DNA of 64,000 nt, from positions 43,021,203 through 43,085,202 of the forward strand of contig JAJEKV010000002.1 in NCBI GenBank assembly GCA_021234155.1. The letters run 5' to 3'. Made by a program: the position numbers and the translations under genes. Source of the DNA: Isoetes taiwanensis (Eukaryota > Streptophyta > Lycopodiopsida > Isoetales > Isoetaceae). Below, piece after piece: positions 32,938 to 43,979 of this stretch. A model generated the notes under the pieces. That model did no database searches and was not told the origin of the DNA. It was given only the letters and a program-made list of their open reading frames with translations. Each line of letters starts with the position of its first letter. Within the stretch, counting starts at the first letter, position 1.

Positions 32938-35250
32938 CTTCCACGACATGGGGAGATGGTTACCACGTCCACAACACGTCCTTTCACGCGTCGAACCCGC
33001 ATCGGCCAAGCAAGACACACAGAGCGGCACTTGGTAGATGCGGCGGCCTTTTCTTTGCCTTCTCACATTGTGGCTGATCAAGGGCAGTCTGCCACATCAC
33101 TATAGGTCTTGGAGGACATTAGGATATGGCTTCCATACCATGTCTCCACATTTGCCCCCGCCGGATATGCGTTTGCGGTGGATGATCGCTCGGAGCCACG
33201 GTTACTGCCTCAAGCCCGAGTTATCGGCCACGTCTTGTGCCACGGCTGAGAAGGAGCAGCCTGCCACATCAGCACGGAGCTTTTACAACAAGGAGAGATG
33301 GTTATCACGTCGGGAACGCGCCATTTCACGCGCCGGACCCGGACTGAACAGGCAGGGCCGCACGGAGCGGCACTTGGTGGATGACGGCCTTTACTGCCTC
33401 TTCGTGGGAACTGGCTGATAACGGGCGGCCTTCCACGTCACTACGGGTCTTGGAGGACATTCCGATATGGTTTCCATGTCATATCCCAGTATATGCCCGC
33501 GCCAAACCCGTGTTTGTGGCTCATGACCGCCCGGAGCCATCATTGCCGCCTCAAGCCCGAGTTGGCGGACTCATCTCCTGCCGTGGCCGATAACGGGCAG
33601 TGTGACACACCAGCACTGGTCTTTTATGACAAGGGGAGATGGTTTCCGTGTCGGCAACACGTCATTCCACGCGCAGGGCCCGCACCGACCAAGCAAGGCC
33701 GCACGGAGTGGCACATGGTAGATGCGGCGGTCTTTACTGCCTCTTCTCGTGCCAAGGCTGATAACGGGTGGCCTTCCACATGACTACGGCCTTGGAGGAC
33801 ATTCCTCGTCTGGTTTTTGTGTAGGCTCCCCGCATTTTTCCGCCCCGGCTCCGCTTTTGCGGCATATGACCGCCCGGAGCCAACACTGTCGCCTAAAGCC
33901 TGGGTTGGCGGCCTCCTCCCGCACCACGGCTGATAACGGGGGGCCTGACACATGAGCACGGGTCTTGGATGGCATGCCGAGATGTTTTCCACGTCAGCAA
34001 TCTGAGATGCCAGACCGATCGGGACGCTCTAGGACCATCGCGCCCACCTTGGCTGATAACGGGGGTTTTGGCTGATAATGGGGGCCGACACGCCGCCGCG
34101 GGTCTTGGACCGGATGCCGAGATGGTTTCCACGCCGCCAATGCGACCTTTGCTCATACCGCCTGCGGGCTCTTGTATTAGCGCGGCGCTTTGGCTAATAA
34201 CGGGCCGATAACGGAGCCTTAACACGCCGCGATTCGTCTTGGACGACGTGCCGAGATGGTTCTAGTTCCGACGCGCATGCCTTGGCTGATAATGGGGTAC
34301 ACGGCTGATAACGGGGGGACTGACACGTCAGCGCAGGCCCTGAACGGCGCACCGAGCTGGTTTCCACGCCGCCATGCGCTCTGTGGTCCGCCTTTAGACC
34401 ACCCGCGGCGGGCTATAGACCCGCCGCTGCACGCTCGCCGGGCTGATTTGGCTGATAACGGGTCCGCACGCCGGCCACGAAGTCTTGGGCAGCGCGCCGG
34501 TGATGGCTTCCACGCCGGCAATGCGCACTTGCCCCGCTGGCCAACCGACTGGCGCCCAAAGCCCGCCGCGCGCATGCCTTGGCTGATAACGGGGTATCGA
34601 CATCGCCAAGACGATCTTGACGCCGCGTTTAGATGGTTTCCACGTCAGCAATGCACCCTTGACTACGCCAAACCGTCCGGGGCAGCTCTGGGGCCGTCGC
34701 ACCCCCCTTGGCTGATAATGGGGGTTTTGGCTGATAAGGGAGGCTGACATGTCAGCACGCGCCTTGGACGGCGTGCCGAGATGGTTTCCACGTCAGCAAT
34801 GCGCCCTTGCCCGCTTCGGGTTCGCACTTGCCCGGGCTGGACTGCCCGGGGCGGCTCTAGGCCCGTCGCGCACGCCTCGGCTGATAACGGGGGTTTTGGC
34901 TGATAACAGGGGGCTGACACGTCAGCTCGGGTCTTGGGCAGCATGCCAAGATGGCTTCCATGTCAGCAATGCGAACTTGCCCCCGCCGGATTCGCGTTTG
35001 CCTCGCGGGACGGCCCGGGGTGGCTCTAGGCCCGTCGCGGCCGCCATGGCTGACAACGGGGGACCTGACATGTCAACGGAGGCCCTGCGTGACATGTTGG
35101 AACGGCCTGCCACATCCCCACGATGACTTGGTTCCGCATCGAGGCGGCAGTCACCGTGCAAACTAGACCGGCGTGCGTCTGGGAGGGTCACGCCCGCCTT
35201 GGCGGCGGCGCCCTGGCTGATAACAGGGGTGCTGACAATAGGCACCTTTT
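32938..35250. repeat. GC-rich tandem array with GGCTGATAACGGGG motifs
   Basis: About 14 diverged units of 105-175 bp. A typical unit has GAGATGGTTTCCACGTCAGC, a variable GC-rich part, one or two copies of GGCTGATAACGGGG, then TGACACGTCAGC and GTCTTGGA. Anchors (GATGGTTTCCAC) lie near 32952, 33122, 33297, 33466, 33637, 33976, 34112, 34362, 34505, 34633, 34783 and 34949. The sequence is very CpG-rich compared with both flanks. All open frames here are by-products of GC content. Confidence 0.85.
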
Positions 35251-35389
35251 TGGCACACGTGGAATGCTCCGATTGGCGGGAGCCTACCACCTCTAAGCTT
35301 CCTTGCACGCCCCCTTCCTATCCATGCCGTTGTTCCGGTGCTCCGAGCCTCCTTTATGGCGGGGGCCGGGGGCTAGTTTTTGACATAAA

Positions 35390-35421
35390 AGTGTGTGTGT
35401 GTGTGTGTGTGGGGGGGGGCA
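35390..35421. repeat. (GT)n followed by a G run
   Basis: About eleven GT units end in ten G residues, on the boundary between the two tandem arrays. Confidence 0.9.
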
Positions 35422-35619
35422 TTCACAAACCCCCGGGATAGTGGAAGGGGGTAGTTTGCACTTGGTCTTGGGCGACTTAGTACAACGGTCGACTTGGAAG
35501 CAGTTTGCTCGCTCGGTTTTGGCTACCCCATGGGGTTGCTCTAGCCTTTTGTGCACCTTAGTACTCTGGATCGTTTGGCTACTCCAAAACGCACAAGCCA
35601 ATGCGCCTCCTTTCAGCTC

Positions 35620-36645
35620 TTGGATCCTTGTTGCCCGACTGGTTGGTTCCGTTTTTGTTTGGTGTCGGGTCGGCTGCTCGGTTTGTTCCTGTGAAGGCTC
35701 CTCGGTTTTGGTCACCTTCGGTTGGTTTCGGCTGAACACTTAGTAGAAAATCCACTTAAGATCCCAACTTAGGTTGGTCATGACTGGTCGGTTCCCCTTC
35801 CCTCGATCAGTCCGGTTAGTCAGCTCCCCACCCGACTGATTGGTTCCGTTCTTGTTCGGTGTCGGGTCCGCTAGTCAGTTTGTTCCCTGTGAAGGTACCT
35901 CGGTTTTGGTCACCTCCGGTTGGTTTCGGCTGGGCACTTAGTAGAAAACCCACTTAAGATCCCAACTTGGGTTGCTCATGACTGGTCGGTTCCCCTTCCC
36001 TCGGTCAGTCCGGTTAGTCGGCTCCCCACCCGACTGGTTGGTTCCGTTCTCGTCCGGTGTCGGGTCAGCTAGTCGGTTTGTTCCCTGTGCAGGCACCTCA
36101 GTTTTGGTCATCTCTGGTTGGTTTCGGCTGGGCACTTAGTAGAAAACCCACTTAAGATTCCAACTTGGGTTGGTCATGACTGGTCAGTTCCCCTTCCCTC
36201 GCTCAGTCCGGTTAGTCGTCTCCCCACCCGACTGGTTGGTTTCGTTCTCGTTCGGTATCGGGTCGGCTAGTCGATTGGTTCCCTGTGAAGGCTCCTCGGT
36301 TTTAATCACCTCCGGTTGGTTTCGGCTGGGCACTTAGTAGAAAACCCACTTAAGATCCCAACTTGGGCTGGTCATGACTGTTCAGTTCCCCTTCCCTTGG
36401 TCAGTCCGGTTATTCGGCTCCGCACCCGACTGGTTGGTTCCGTTCTCGTCCGGTGTCGGGTCGCTAGTCGGTTGGTTCCTTGTGAAGGCTCCTCGGTTTT
36501 GGTCATCTCCAGTTGGTTTTTGCTGGGCACTTAGTAGAAAACTCACTTACGATCCCAACTTGGGTTGCTCATGACTGGTCGGTTCCCCTTCCATCGGTCC
36601 CTCCGGTTAGTCGGCTCCCCACCCGACTGGTTGGTTTCGTTGGTC
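35620..36645. repeat. Tandem array with 198-bp period, about five units
   Basis: CACTTAGTAGAAAA recurs at about 35737, 35935, 36133, 36331 and 36528, spaced 198, 198, 198 and 197 bp. Units also share CATGACTGGTCGGTTCCCC, CCCGACTGGTTGGTTCCG and CTCGGTTTTGGTCACCTCC. Because 198 is a multiple of three, the units create parallel open frames on both strands. There is no protein evidence for them. Confidence 0.88.
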
Positions 36646-38470
36646 GTTTTGGTTGGGTCCACCTGTTTGGTCACCTCTGGTTTCTTGGATTGGTCATCTC
36701 GGTGATTGACTTAAGTTCCTCCTTGGGTTGTGCCCGACTAGTTGGCTCCTTCCTTCGTCCCGGTTGGTTGGCTCGGGTCTGTTGGCTCGCATTGTTGGTT
36801 GGTTGGTGATGTGCACGTCGTGTGAGGGAATGTTTGGCTGGTGGCTTGTCTCGGTTAGCCCAGAGTGGATAGCTGGTGCGACGGCATTGGCGTGGCTTAG
36901 CCTTGGCTAGTTAGGCTGGTTGTTGGTTTGAACTAAATGGCTGGTAGCCCTCGGTTGGTTCAAGGCTTTTTGAGCTGGGATGTGCCATTGCCCCGGCTGT
37001 GATCTTAGCTGAGAGCTGGGCTAGCTGGTTACCAGTGGCGGGCTCGGTGATCATGATTTGCACTAATTGGTGGTTTTTCTTCCCAACCGGGTTGCTTGAC
37101 TTCCCTCTTGTCTTGGCCGCGGAGTCGTTCACGGAGCCAAAGGAGACATGGTGAACTTCGAAATGGTTTTGAGCAAGGTGGGTGGTCCTTGTCGGGTGGT
37201 GTTGGTCCTTGGCATTCGTTTTGGCCCGACGGGGCCTTGGCGTCTGACCAAGACCTTTAGCCGTGAACATGGCCAACACTCTTGCTCGACTCGACGGCTA
37301 CCCGGGACGGTTGCTTGTTGGGTTGGTCTAGCCATTTGGTGGCTTTCCTTCCCAAGCATGTAAGACGGGCTGGAGCTGGAATGGGTTGCTTGCCCTTGGT
37401 CGTTTTGGCTAATCGTGTCGGGCCCATTCTTCGGACCCGCCTTGGCTTGTGGGATTTGTGCGTGTTCAGATCGAGTTGGAAGTTGGGAAGTGCATTTTCA
37501 CCTTGTTGTTGCATGCTGCAACGGGGGTCCCTGACTTGCGTCGTGCTCGCCCTGTGTTCCAAAGGATTCGGTTCCTCGGGTTTGTGTGCCACACCTGCTT
37601 CGTGCCCTCCCGTTGTTTCCGTCTGCCCTTGGTTGGCTTTGGCGTGTTGGTTCCTCAATGTTGGAAATTTGGCCTCGGTGTCCGACCTGCCTCCCCGGAA
37701 ACTAGGTCGTCGGAAGGTTGCCAAGGTTGGATAACTTTGATCCCTAATCAATCTGAAGAAGTCCTGTTGTACTATGAGAAGCATCAATGCACCGTAACTG
37801 TCAGCTAACATTCTGTGAGTGTAAACCAGAACATATATAACATTTGGATGAGGTTATATTCTACCATGAAGCGTGCAGCAAAAATCGAGTAAAAAATCCC
37901 TTTAACCAAAGTTCAATGGCAAAGCCCTAATCTTTAGTATCTTTGGCCATATTCCTTTTTCTAACAATATTTGAAACAACTAATTTTCGCTACAAACAAC
38001 ACATAAGTCCTCTTAGTTTTTTGCAGAAGAAAATGCCCCTGTCTTTGATTCATCTTGCTCAATCCCTTTTTTTTTTTTTTTTCCTCCTCCAAGATGCTGT
38101 CATTTTGGTAGTGATTTAAAAGCTCTGTTCAAGAGCTTGCCAGATTTAATTTGTATACATAATAAAGAAAGATTAATAACAAATCATCAAGAAAATTAAT
38201 TTCAGAATGTAAAAACAAAACCTTACCAAAAAATTATTAACTATTGACCCGAGTAAGATGAGTTGCCAAAACACCTTGCAAAAGTAACTTGCATAATGTA
38301 TGACCATAAATTAGTGATCTAAAATAATGAATTAAATAAAAAATGCAAGAAATGATAACAGAAATGAAAAAAATCAAAGAATAGAATAGAATAGAATATT
38401 TTTTATCGTCCACGGAGACCAATCGTGATGCCTATGGGACTCAATAAGAGAACGCAGCAGACTTGTTATT
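36646..38470. other. GT-rich unassigned stretch
   Basis: The plus strand is strongly GT-rich to about 37740, continuing the bias of the array. A minus-strand frame of 184 codons (37257-37811) exists, but its basic, Pro/Thr/Gln-rich sequence shows no domain. A run of 18-20 T stands near 38067. Confidence 0.35.
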
Positions 38471-38940
38471 GTCTAGATTAAAAAACCCCTGTCCCGAAAA
38501 GTTTTTCAGGGAAAAACCGTAGCAATAATAAGAGTGTTGTCAAACTATACAAATATACATATCGTATAACACATGTACAAGTCAGGCGAGTGTCTCGGGA
38601 TATAGCCGATCCCTCACATCCATGATGTCCTAAAGATATGGTCCAAACATCCGTACTGTAGCCGCGCTCAATATCACATGTAGCGTTAGTTAGGCCTAAC
38701 CAACTCAGCATAGTATGCCCCGATTTCATCATACGCTGGGCAACTCTATAGGGCATGGCATTCATCCTCAACTACTTCCATTTGACAGCATCCACAAAGC
38801 CTGTTCTGCCGTGGCTCCCCAATCCGTTCGTCTGTCTCAATTCGAAGACGGTGTGCACCTGTGCGAATCGAGGCAATAAGTCTACGCCTTTTCATAGGCA
38901 GATGGGTATGGAGGTAGCGTTGTAGGCCCCGTTCCAATGT
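38470..38940 (-). pseudogene. LINE C-terminal region with zinc-binding motif
   Basis: Minus-strand reading gives RRLIASIRTGAHRLRIETDE, then RLCGCCQMEVVEDECHAL. The series H-R-L-x-I-E-T, CxxC, VEDExH is the usual C-terminal zinc-binding region of plant non-LTR elements. MMKSGHTMLSWLGL follows in another frame. The same region of a related element is seen on the plus strand at 58.3-59.0 kb. Confidence 0.7.
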
Positions 38941-39213
38941 GCAGTTTATGTGGCACTGGTAGCAATGTTATTAAAAACTCGTTTTTTATTTTTTAGTATC
39001 TCTATAAAAATCCCCATGTTTTTTAAAGGATTTTTGTGATTTTGTATTGCAAAAATTAAAAAGTAATTGCACATTCTTTGCATTGCTTTATTAAACATAT
39101 TTGCTACTGTTAAAATGCTAGAAGTTACAAGACGTAGCATGCCAACAACTAAATCAGAAGCTTATACTGCTATTAGAAACTATTACGTTCATGTATAAAG
39201 ACATTATAGCTAT

Positions 39214-39385
39214 TGTGACGACCATACGGATATTCATATCATACGAACATTATACTCGTATGTACAAAAGACGGTCGTCACACGGATGCAAAAGGGTAGT
39301 TGCACGGAGCAAGGTTTAAACTCGCAACCTTCCAGTTGCAAGTTACACACCTTTGCCAAGTGCCCTACCAATATTTGTTAAAAAC
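39214..39385 (+). mobile_element. LTR start fragment of the chromovirus family
   Basis: The first ~170 bp correspond, in inverted orientation, to the start of the chromovirus 3' LTR at 47450-47612. Shared stretches include ACGGATATTCATA, ACAAAAGACGGTCGTCACA and CTCGCAACCTTCCAGTTGC. The first 69 bp are bounded by perfect 10-bp inverted repeats (TGTGACGACC at 39214 and GGTCGTCACA ending at 39282), so the LTR start can fold back. Inside, the complementary strand has tRNA-like A- and B-box sequences. Confidence 0.65.
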
Positions 39386-40140
39386 ACTCAACCATCATCC
39401 AATTAAATTGGGATTATGTCAACTCCAAAATCACGCCAACCTATGGTTGCTTTCTAGGGACTTTTGTCCCCCTTTTTTTTTTTTTGGACTTGCTAAATCA
39501 TATAAACATTGCATTTCTCTTTGATCTTTTATATGTGACTCGAAATATGTAAAACACAATGGCAAATTGTTCAAGCTTATGACATGATAATCTTAGAACA
39601 TTGAGACAAAAAAGATATATAATTTGATAACATATTACAAGTTTTTTGGGCAGGAACAACCTTAGAAGTTATGAATATATGAAATGAATATCAATAAAAA
39701 CAATGATATATTTAAATAAAATATTAAGGGACCAATCCATATTTTTCCACATAAAGTAACAAGGTGTGGTTCCCTATCAATTCTTATGTCCAGTTCTAGA
39801 TGTGATTCTAACACCTCATGCATTGTCATCCCCATAGCCAGGTTATTCATAATAGGCATAAAATGGCCCAGGAGATCATCTGTCGCAAAATTTTTTGGAG
39901 CATAAAATGGTGGATTTAGGGCCTGAGCTTGATTGTAGAAGCAATTCAAAATATGTCAAAATGTGTATTTAAATGCAATTCAAGCCATACCAACGTGGTT
40001 TTAAGTCAACCAGCATTGTATAAATTGCACTATTAGTTCAATGAAGTGCTTGCCCCTTAGCTTCATATCAAGATGAGATTTCGTCCTGAAAGACAAAAAA
40101 TTGTATATCTTACATCAAAGAATATTAATAATACAAGTAC
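39386..40140. other. Unassigned stretch
   Basis: AT-rich sequence with no recognised gene or repeat, apart from 30 bp at 39391-39420 that recur with one mismatch at 52660-52689. Confidence 0.3.
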
Positions 40141-40142
40141 TT

Positions 40143-40170
40143 TATTGCGGCGGCATTCGCCGCCACAATA
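40143..40170. repeat. GGCGGC hairpin
   Basis: A 5-bp stem (TATTG/CAATA), one mismatch, a 6-bp stem (GGCGGC/GCCGCC) and a 4-nt loop ATTC. Just next to it on the minus strand, GGGTTCAAAATTCCC resembles a tRNA T-arm, so this may be the edge of a SINE. Confidence 0.55.
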
Positions 40171-40229
40171 TACATGCTGAGGGAATTTTGAACCCACATA
40201 AGTAGAGTGTGCATTATGACTAATGAGGA

Positions 40230-42262
40230 CCAATGTTGTGCGAAAAGAATTGAATCTTAAATTTGATCTCAATACCTTAGGGTGGGATGGCTTGTGGATT
40301 ATTTGTCTTAAGCATACTTTAGAAGACAAATTATAAATTTTATGTTCCCTTTGTCAAATCTCGAAGTCACATAATGAGGGCCAAATTTCTCTTATTAGAT
40401 AGATTCTGGCTAAGTTTTTAGTTCTTATTGTTAGTGACAATGATTGAGAGCCAGACATTGTAAACTTAGTGTGGGCTACGCTATAACCCCATCCAAAAAA
40501 AAAAGGGGGGGAGTTTTAAGCATTATTTATTTTTGAGGCTGCCTATAGTCGCATAAAAAGGAGTAGAGGCTGTTGTAGAGCTGTTGTAGGGCATGTGTGA
40601 TGGGGTGAATGGCTCATGGTTATTCAAAGAGCTATAGCATATATGTCAACATATTGGAGAACAGAGATGGAGTATAGTTGGCAAGAATGAAGAATAATAA
40701 AAATGCAACCCTATAATGGAGCTTTGTGCCATAGATGCTTTCCAACCATTTCCAAATGAAGCAATTTTCTTACAGGTTCGAGGCCAGACCAAAGATGAGC
40801 ATGGCTACAGTCTTTTTAATTCTTAGCTATCTAAGTTCCCATGTAAACTTGTTTCAAGAAGCTTAGATTTAGAGAACGCTTTGAATTGTGTATTTGCTAG
40901 AAATGTACAGGGATTTTTCTGATTTTCTGCTAGAAATGCAAAGGATTGTTTCAGATTCAAATTGCAAATTATGCAATCCCTGGTTTGCACCAAAAACATT
41001 ATAACGAAAAACATTAAAGCGAATATATCTGGCAATAGAAGGATCTGATCGGCATTTTGGATGCCCAGAACTTATGGAGGCCATAAGTTAAGTTATGGTC
41101 AAATGGAGGCCGTAAGTTAAAATTTCAAATCTTTATAAATTTTGCAATAGATGCTTTTGATTCGACGTCCAAAAAACCAGGAGGAAATCAACACAAACCA
41201 TGAATTAAAATCAATGCAAACCATGAACTAAAATTCCATGGATGTGCCTAAGCGATTTTCAAATACATATGTTTTGCTTCCTGTGAAAGCAAATCGGAAT
41301 TTAACCATCATAAGGCCAGCCTTGCTGTCAGATTAAAATTTCAAGCGTTCTCTTTAATCACTGTGACATTTTAATCCAGATGAACCTCAAGCAATCAAAA
41401 CCATAGTTGTTTTTACGGGATTTGCAATAGAGCACCAGGTGGCTTCGGCTTCGAATTAGATCCTGTAGTTTATTTTTGCTCCGATCAAGCTGGCCGAAAA
41501 TTCCACCGACCTTACCTACAGGAGCAGGTTCAAGGAAAAAAAACATGTAAAAAGGGGAGTTATCATGTCAAGACATTTTTCCATCGAGGATAAATTCCTG
41601 CACTGCATAGGAAGTAATAAAAATATATCACAATATGAACAGTGGCGTTTGCAAGAAGAGCAACAACCTGTAAAGACTGGGTAAACTGGAGCTTTGTTCT
41701 TATGGAAAACATAAAAGCCAATCATACCTGTTTTCCAGCGGCCTTTTCCGAAAGCTCAGAAGTAGCTTTAATATAAGGACGCATGCATGCCTTCCACGGC
41801 AGATGAACTTCGCTGCGCTGTTAGATCTGGCTTTACTCTCCCTTCAGCATCCTCTTCTCGGCTTCTTCAGCGATATTGATCTGGCTCTGCCCTCCATTCC
41901 GCAACATACAAAAATTTCTGAACGGATATCCTCAAGAATTCTGAAGAGATATTGATTATGAATTCTTGGCTTCTCCTTACATTGATCGAAGCATCTGACC
42001 CTTGCCCTTTATATATAACGCTTGAAAGAATAGGCTGGAAACTTCCAGAAAATTGGCGAAACCTTCAGATACATACCCGAAACTTCCAAAAGAAACTACC
42101 GCCTTCCAAAATTTTTATATGTAGATACGTGTACAATTCATATCATAAATTTCTATTAAAGGCACCAGCGCCTAAGCTGGCCCCTTACCTTCCATATTAC
42201 AATTATATATTAGAGATAAAAAATATTTGCATAATATACGAATCAAATGCCATAGCTAACAA
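40230..42262. other. Unassigned stretch
   Basis: No gene recognised; open frames are short and without motifs. Confidence 0.3.
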
Positions 42263-42263
42263 T

Positions 42264-42385
42264 GTGAGATTTCGTACAAATCAATTAACATTACCTAGTA
42301 CATGTGAGATTTCGTACAAGTGAGAACATGTGAGATTTGAACATGTGAGATTTCGTACAAATCAAGTAACATTACCTAGTACATG
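42264..42385. repeat. Duplicated 41-bp unit with intermediate fragments
   Basis: GTGAGATTTCGTACAA followed by ATCAA and TAACATTACCTAGTACATG occurs in full at about 42264 and 42345. Two partial copies of GTGAGATTT lie between. Confidence 0.75.
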
Positions 42386-42773
42386 CTACATATTGGCAAG
42401 AAAATAAATATGAGATAGAGGAGGAAGTCATGCTCTAAAGTGCCTAATGTCATAATGCAAGGATTGTAGCACAATAAACCGACATGAAAAATGCACACGC
42501 TCAATATTCAAATTCATTTAAGTCCATAATACCAAAAAAAATGCTAAAAAAGAAAACCCCAATAAACAGATCGGAACCCTAACTCGATCTCCATGGGCCA
42601 GCAAAAGCCGTAACTCCAGCGACTCCGGAAATAGATCTAGGCAAGGAGTTCTGATGCTAGGCAAGGTTTTTCTGATGCTAGATGTTGCAAGGAGTTCATC
42701 ATCCATGGATTGGACGTAGTGACTTAGCATACTTCAACAAATTGCCAGGCTCCTATTGCAATTAGTCAAGTAA

Positions 42774-42960
42774 AAATCACATTGCGTGTGATTTAGATTC
42801 CAGTAGAATTACAAATCACGCTGAGCGTGATTTAAATCCTAGTCATGTTGTTGAAAAGGTGCAAATCACGCTGAGTGTGAATTAGATTCCATCAATCATG
42901 AGCAGCTGCTTTAGATTCCATCAGAAGTGCAAATCAGGCTGCCAGTGATTCATTCCATTA
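42774..42960 (+). repeat. Hairpin repeats built on AAATCACGC
   Basis: Units: 42774-42794 (stem AAATCACA with TGTGATTT), 42813-42833 (stem AAATCACGC with GCGTGATTT, loop TGA), 42863-42883 (one mismatch and a wobble), and a weak one at about 42922. Units are separated by AGATTCCA-like spacers. A further relic stands near 43253. Confidence 0.65.
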
Positions 42961-43317
42961 GTCATTTATGCAAATCATGCTAGGACTTCCTCAGGAACCC
43001 ATGTTAAGATGGGTTAAGATTAGAATATATACAGACAGAAATAAGTAAGTGCCCAAGTCGTTAGTATCAGCAAGACTCACCGTGGTTGACATCATGGAGG
43101 CTCATAGTGCCTTTCTAAAATCTGCAATAATAGTCTGTTGTCAAGTGATTACCTAGCTTTATTGCTAAATCAAAGCTTTGCCCAGTTTTTATTGCATTAT
43201 TTGAACAGCTTTTTGGAGCAGGGCTCCCTTTCAAAGCCCTTACAAGTGCAATTCACGCCTAGCGTGTGATTTAGTATTCCTCTAATATGTGCAAATCAGT
43301 GCTTTTGTTGCATAACA

Positions 43318-43418
43318 GAAAGGTGCAATGGCAGGAAAGCATGGCAAACTAGAAAGGTGCAGGAAAGCAGGAAAGAATGGCAAACTTGAAAGGTGCAGTG
43401 GCAGGAAAGAATGGTAAA
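43318..43418 (+). repeat. Three short tandem units with GAAAGGTGCA
   Basis: GAAAGGTGCA, GGCAGGAAAG and ATGGCAAAC recur in order three times over 100 bp. Confidence 0.7.
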
Positions 43419-43429
43419 CAAGGCCTAAC

Positions 43430-43866
43430 GTGCCGAGAGAAATAATCTCGGATAGAGATTCAAAGTTCATGAGGGCATTCTGGCAAGACTTGTTCAGCAT
43501 GATTCAGACGAAGCTCTCCATGAGTATGGCGTATCATCCTCAGACGGATGGGCAGACGGAGCGCACGAATCGAATCATAGAAGATATATTGAGGAACTAT
43601 GTCTGGAACAAGCAATCTAAGTGGGATGTTTCATTCACTTGGTGGAGTTCGCCTATAATAGCACCAAGCAAGAATCTTCCTAGATGTCCCCCTTCATGAT
43701 CAATTATGGATATCAATGTTTGACACCAGATACGTGGCACAATCCAGTGTCCAAGGTTGTTGTCTCTCAACCGATGCTATCTGATATGCAGCAGCTAGTG
43801 GAAGAAGTGAGAGGATATCTTCTAGCAGCAAGGAGCTGGCAGAAGAGACATTTTGCAGCAGGGAAT
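43430..43866 (+). pseudogene. Ty3/gypsy integrase fragment
   Basis: The frame reads IISDRDSKFMRAFWQDLF, then YHPQTDGQTERTNR and IIEDILRNYV. DRD and the E of QTERTNR are the second and third acidic residues of the integrase catalytic triad. After a frameshift, FMINYGYQCLTP and a helix ending in W-Q-K-R continue the domain. The homology ends abruptly near 43866, and a LINE starts about 100 bp later. Confidence 0.85.
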
Positions 43867-43979
43867 AAATTACTAATTATGTATTTCTTATTAGCTATAA
43901 TGGCTTTAGCTGAACTTGCTGAAATTAATCCCAAAGCTTTCTGTGATTTAACTAAACTCTACGCGTAACTAGTGATTTG

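Noticed and set aside
32938-35250. Many open frames of 70-160 codons in the GC-rich array
   Set aside because: They occur on both strands in all frames because stop codons are rare in GC-rich repeats. No domain or codon bias.
35293-37811. Frames of 100-184 codons on both strands
   Set aside because: They follow the period of the 198-bp array and the GT-rich bias. No protein motif.
39214-39282. A 69-bp MITE with 10-bp inverted ends
   Set aside because: The same sequence forms the start of the chromovirus 3' LTR directly behind a polypurine-like run, so an LTR end is the better explanation.
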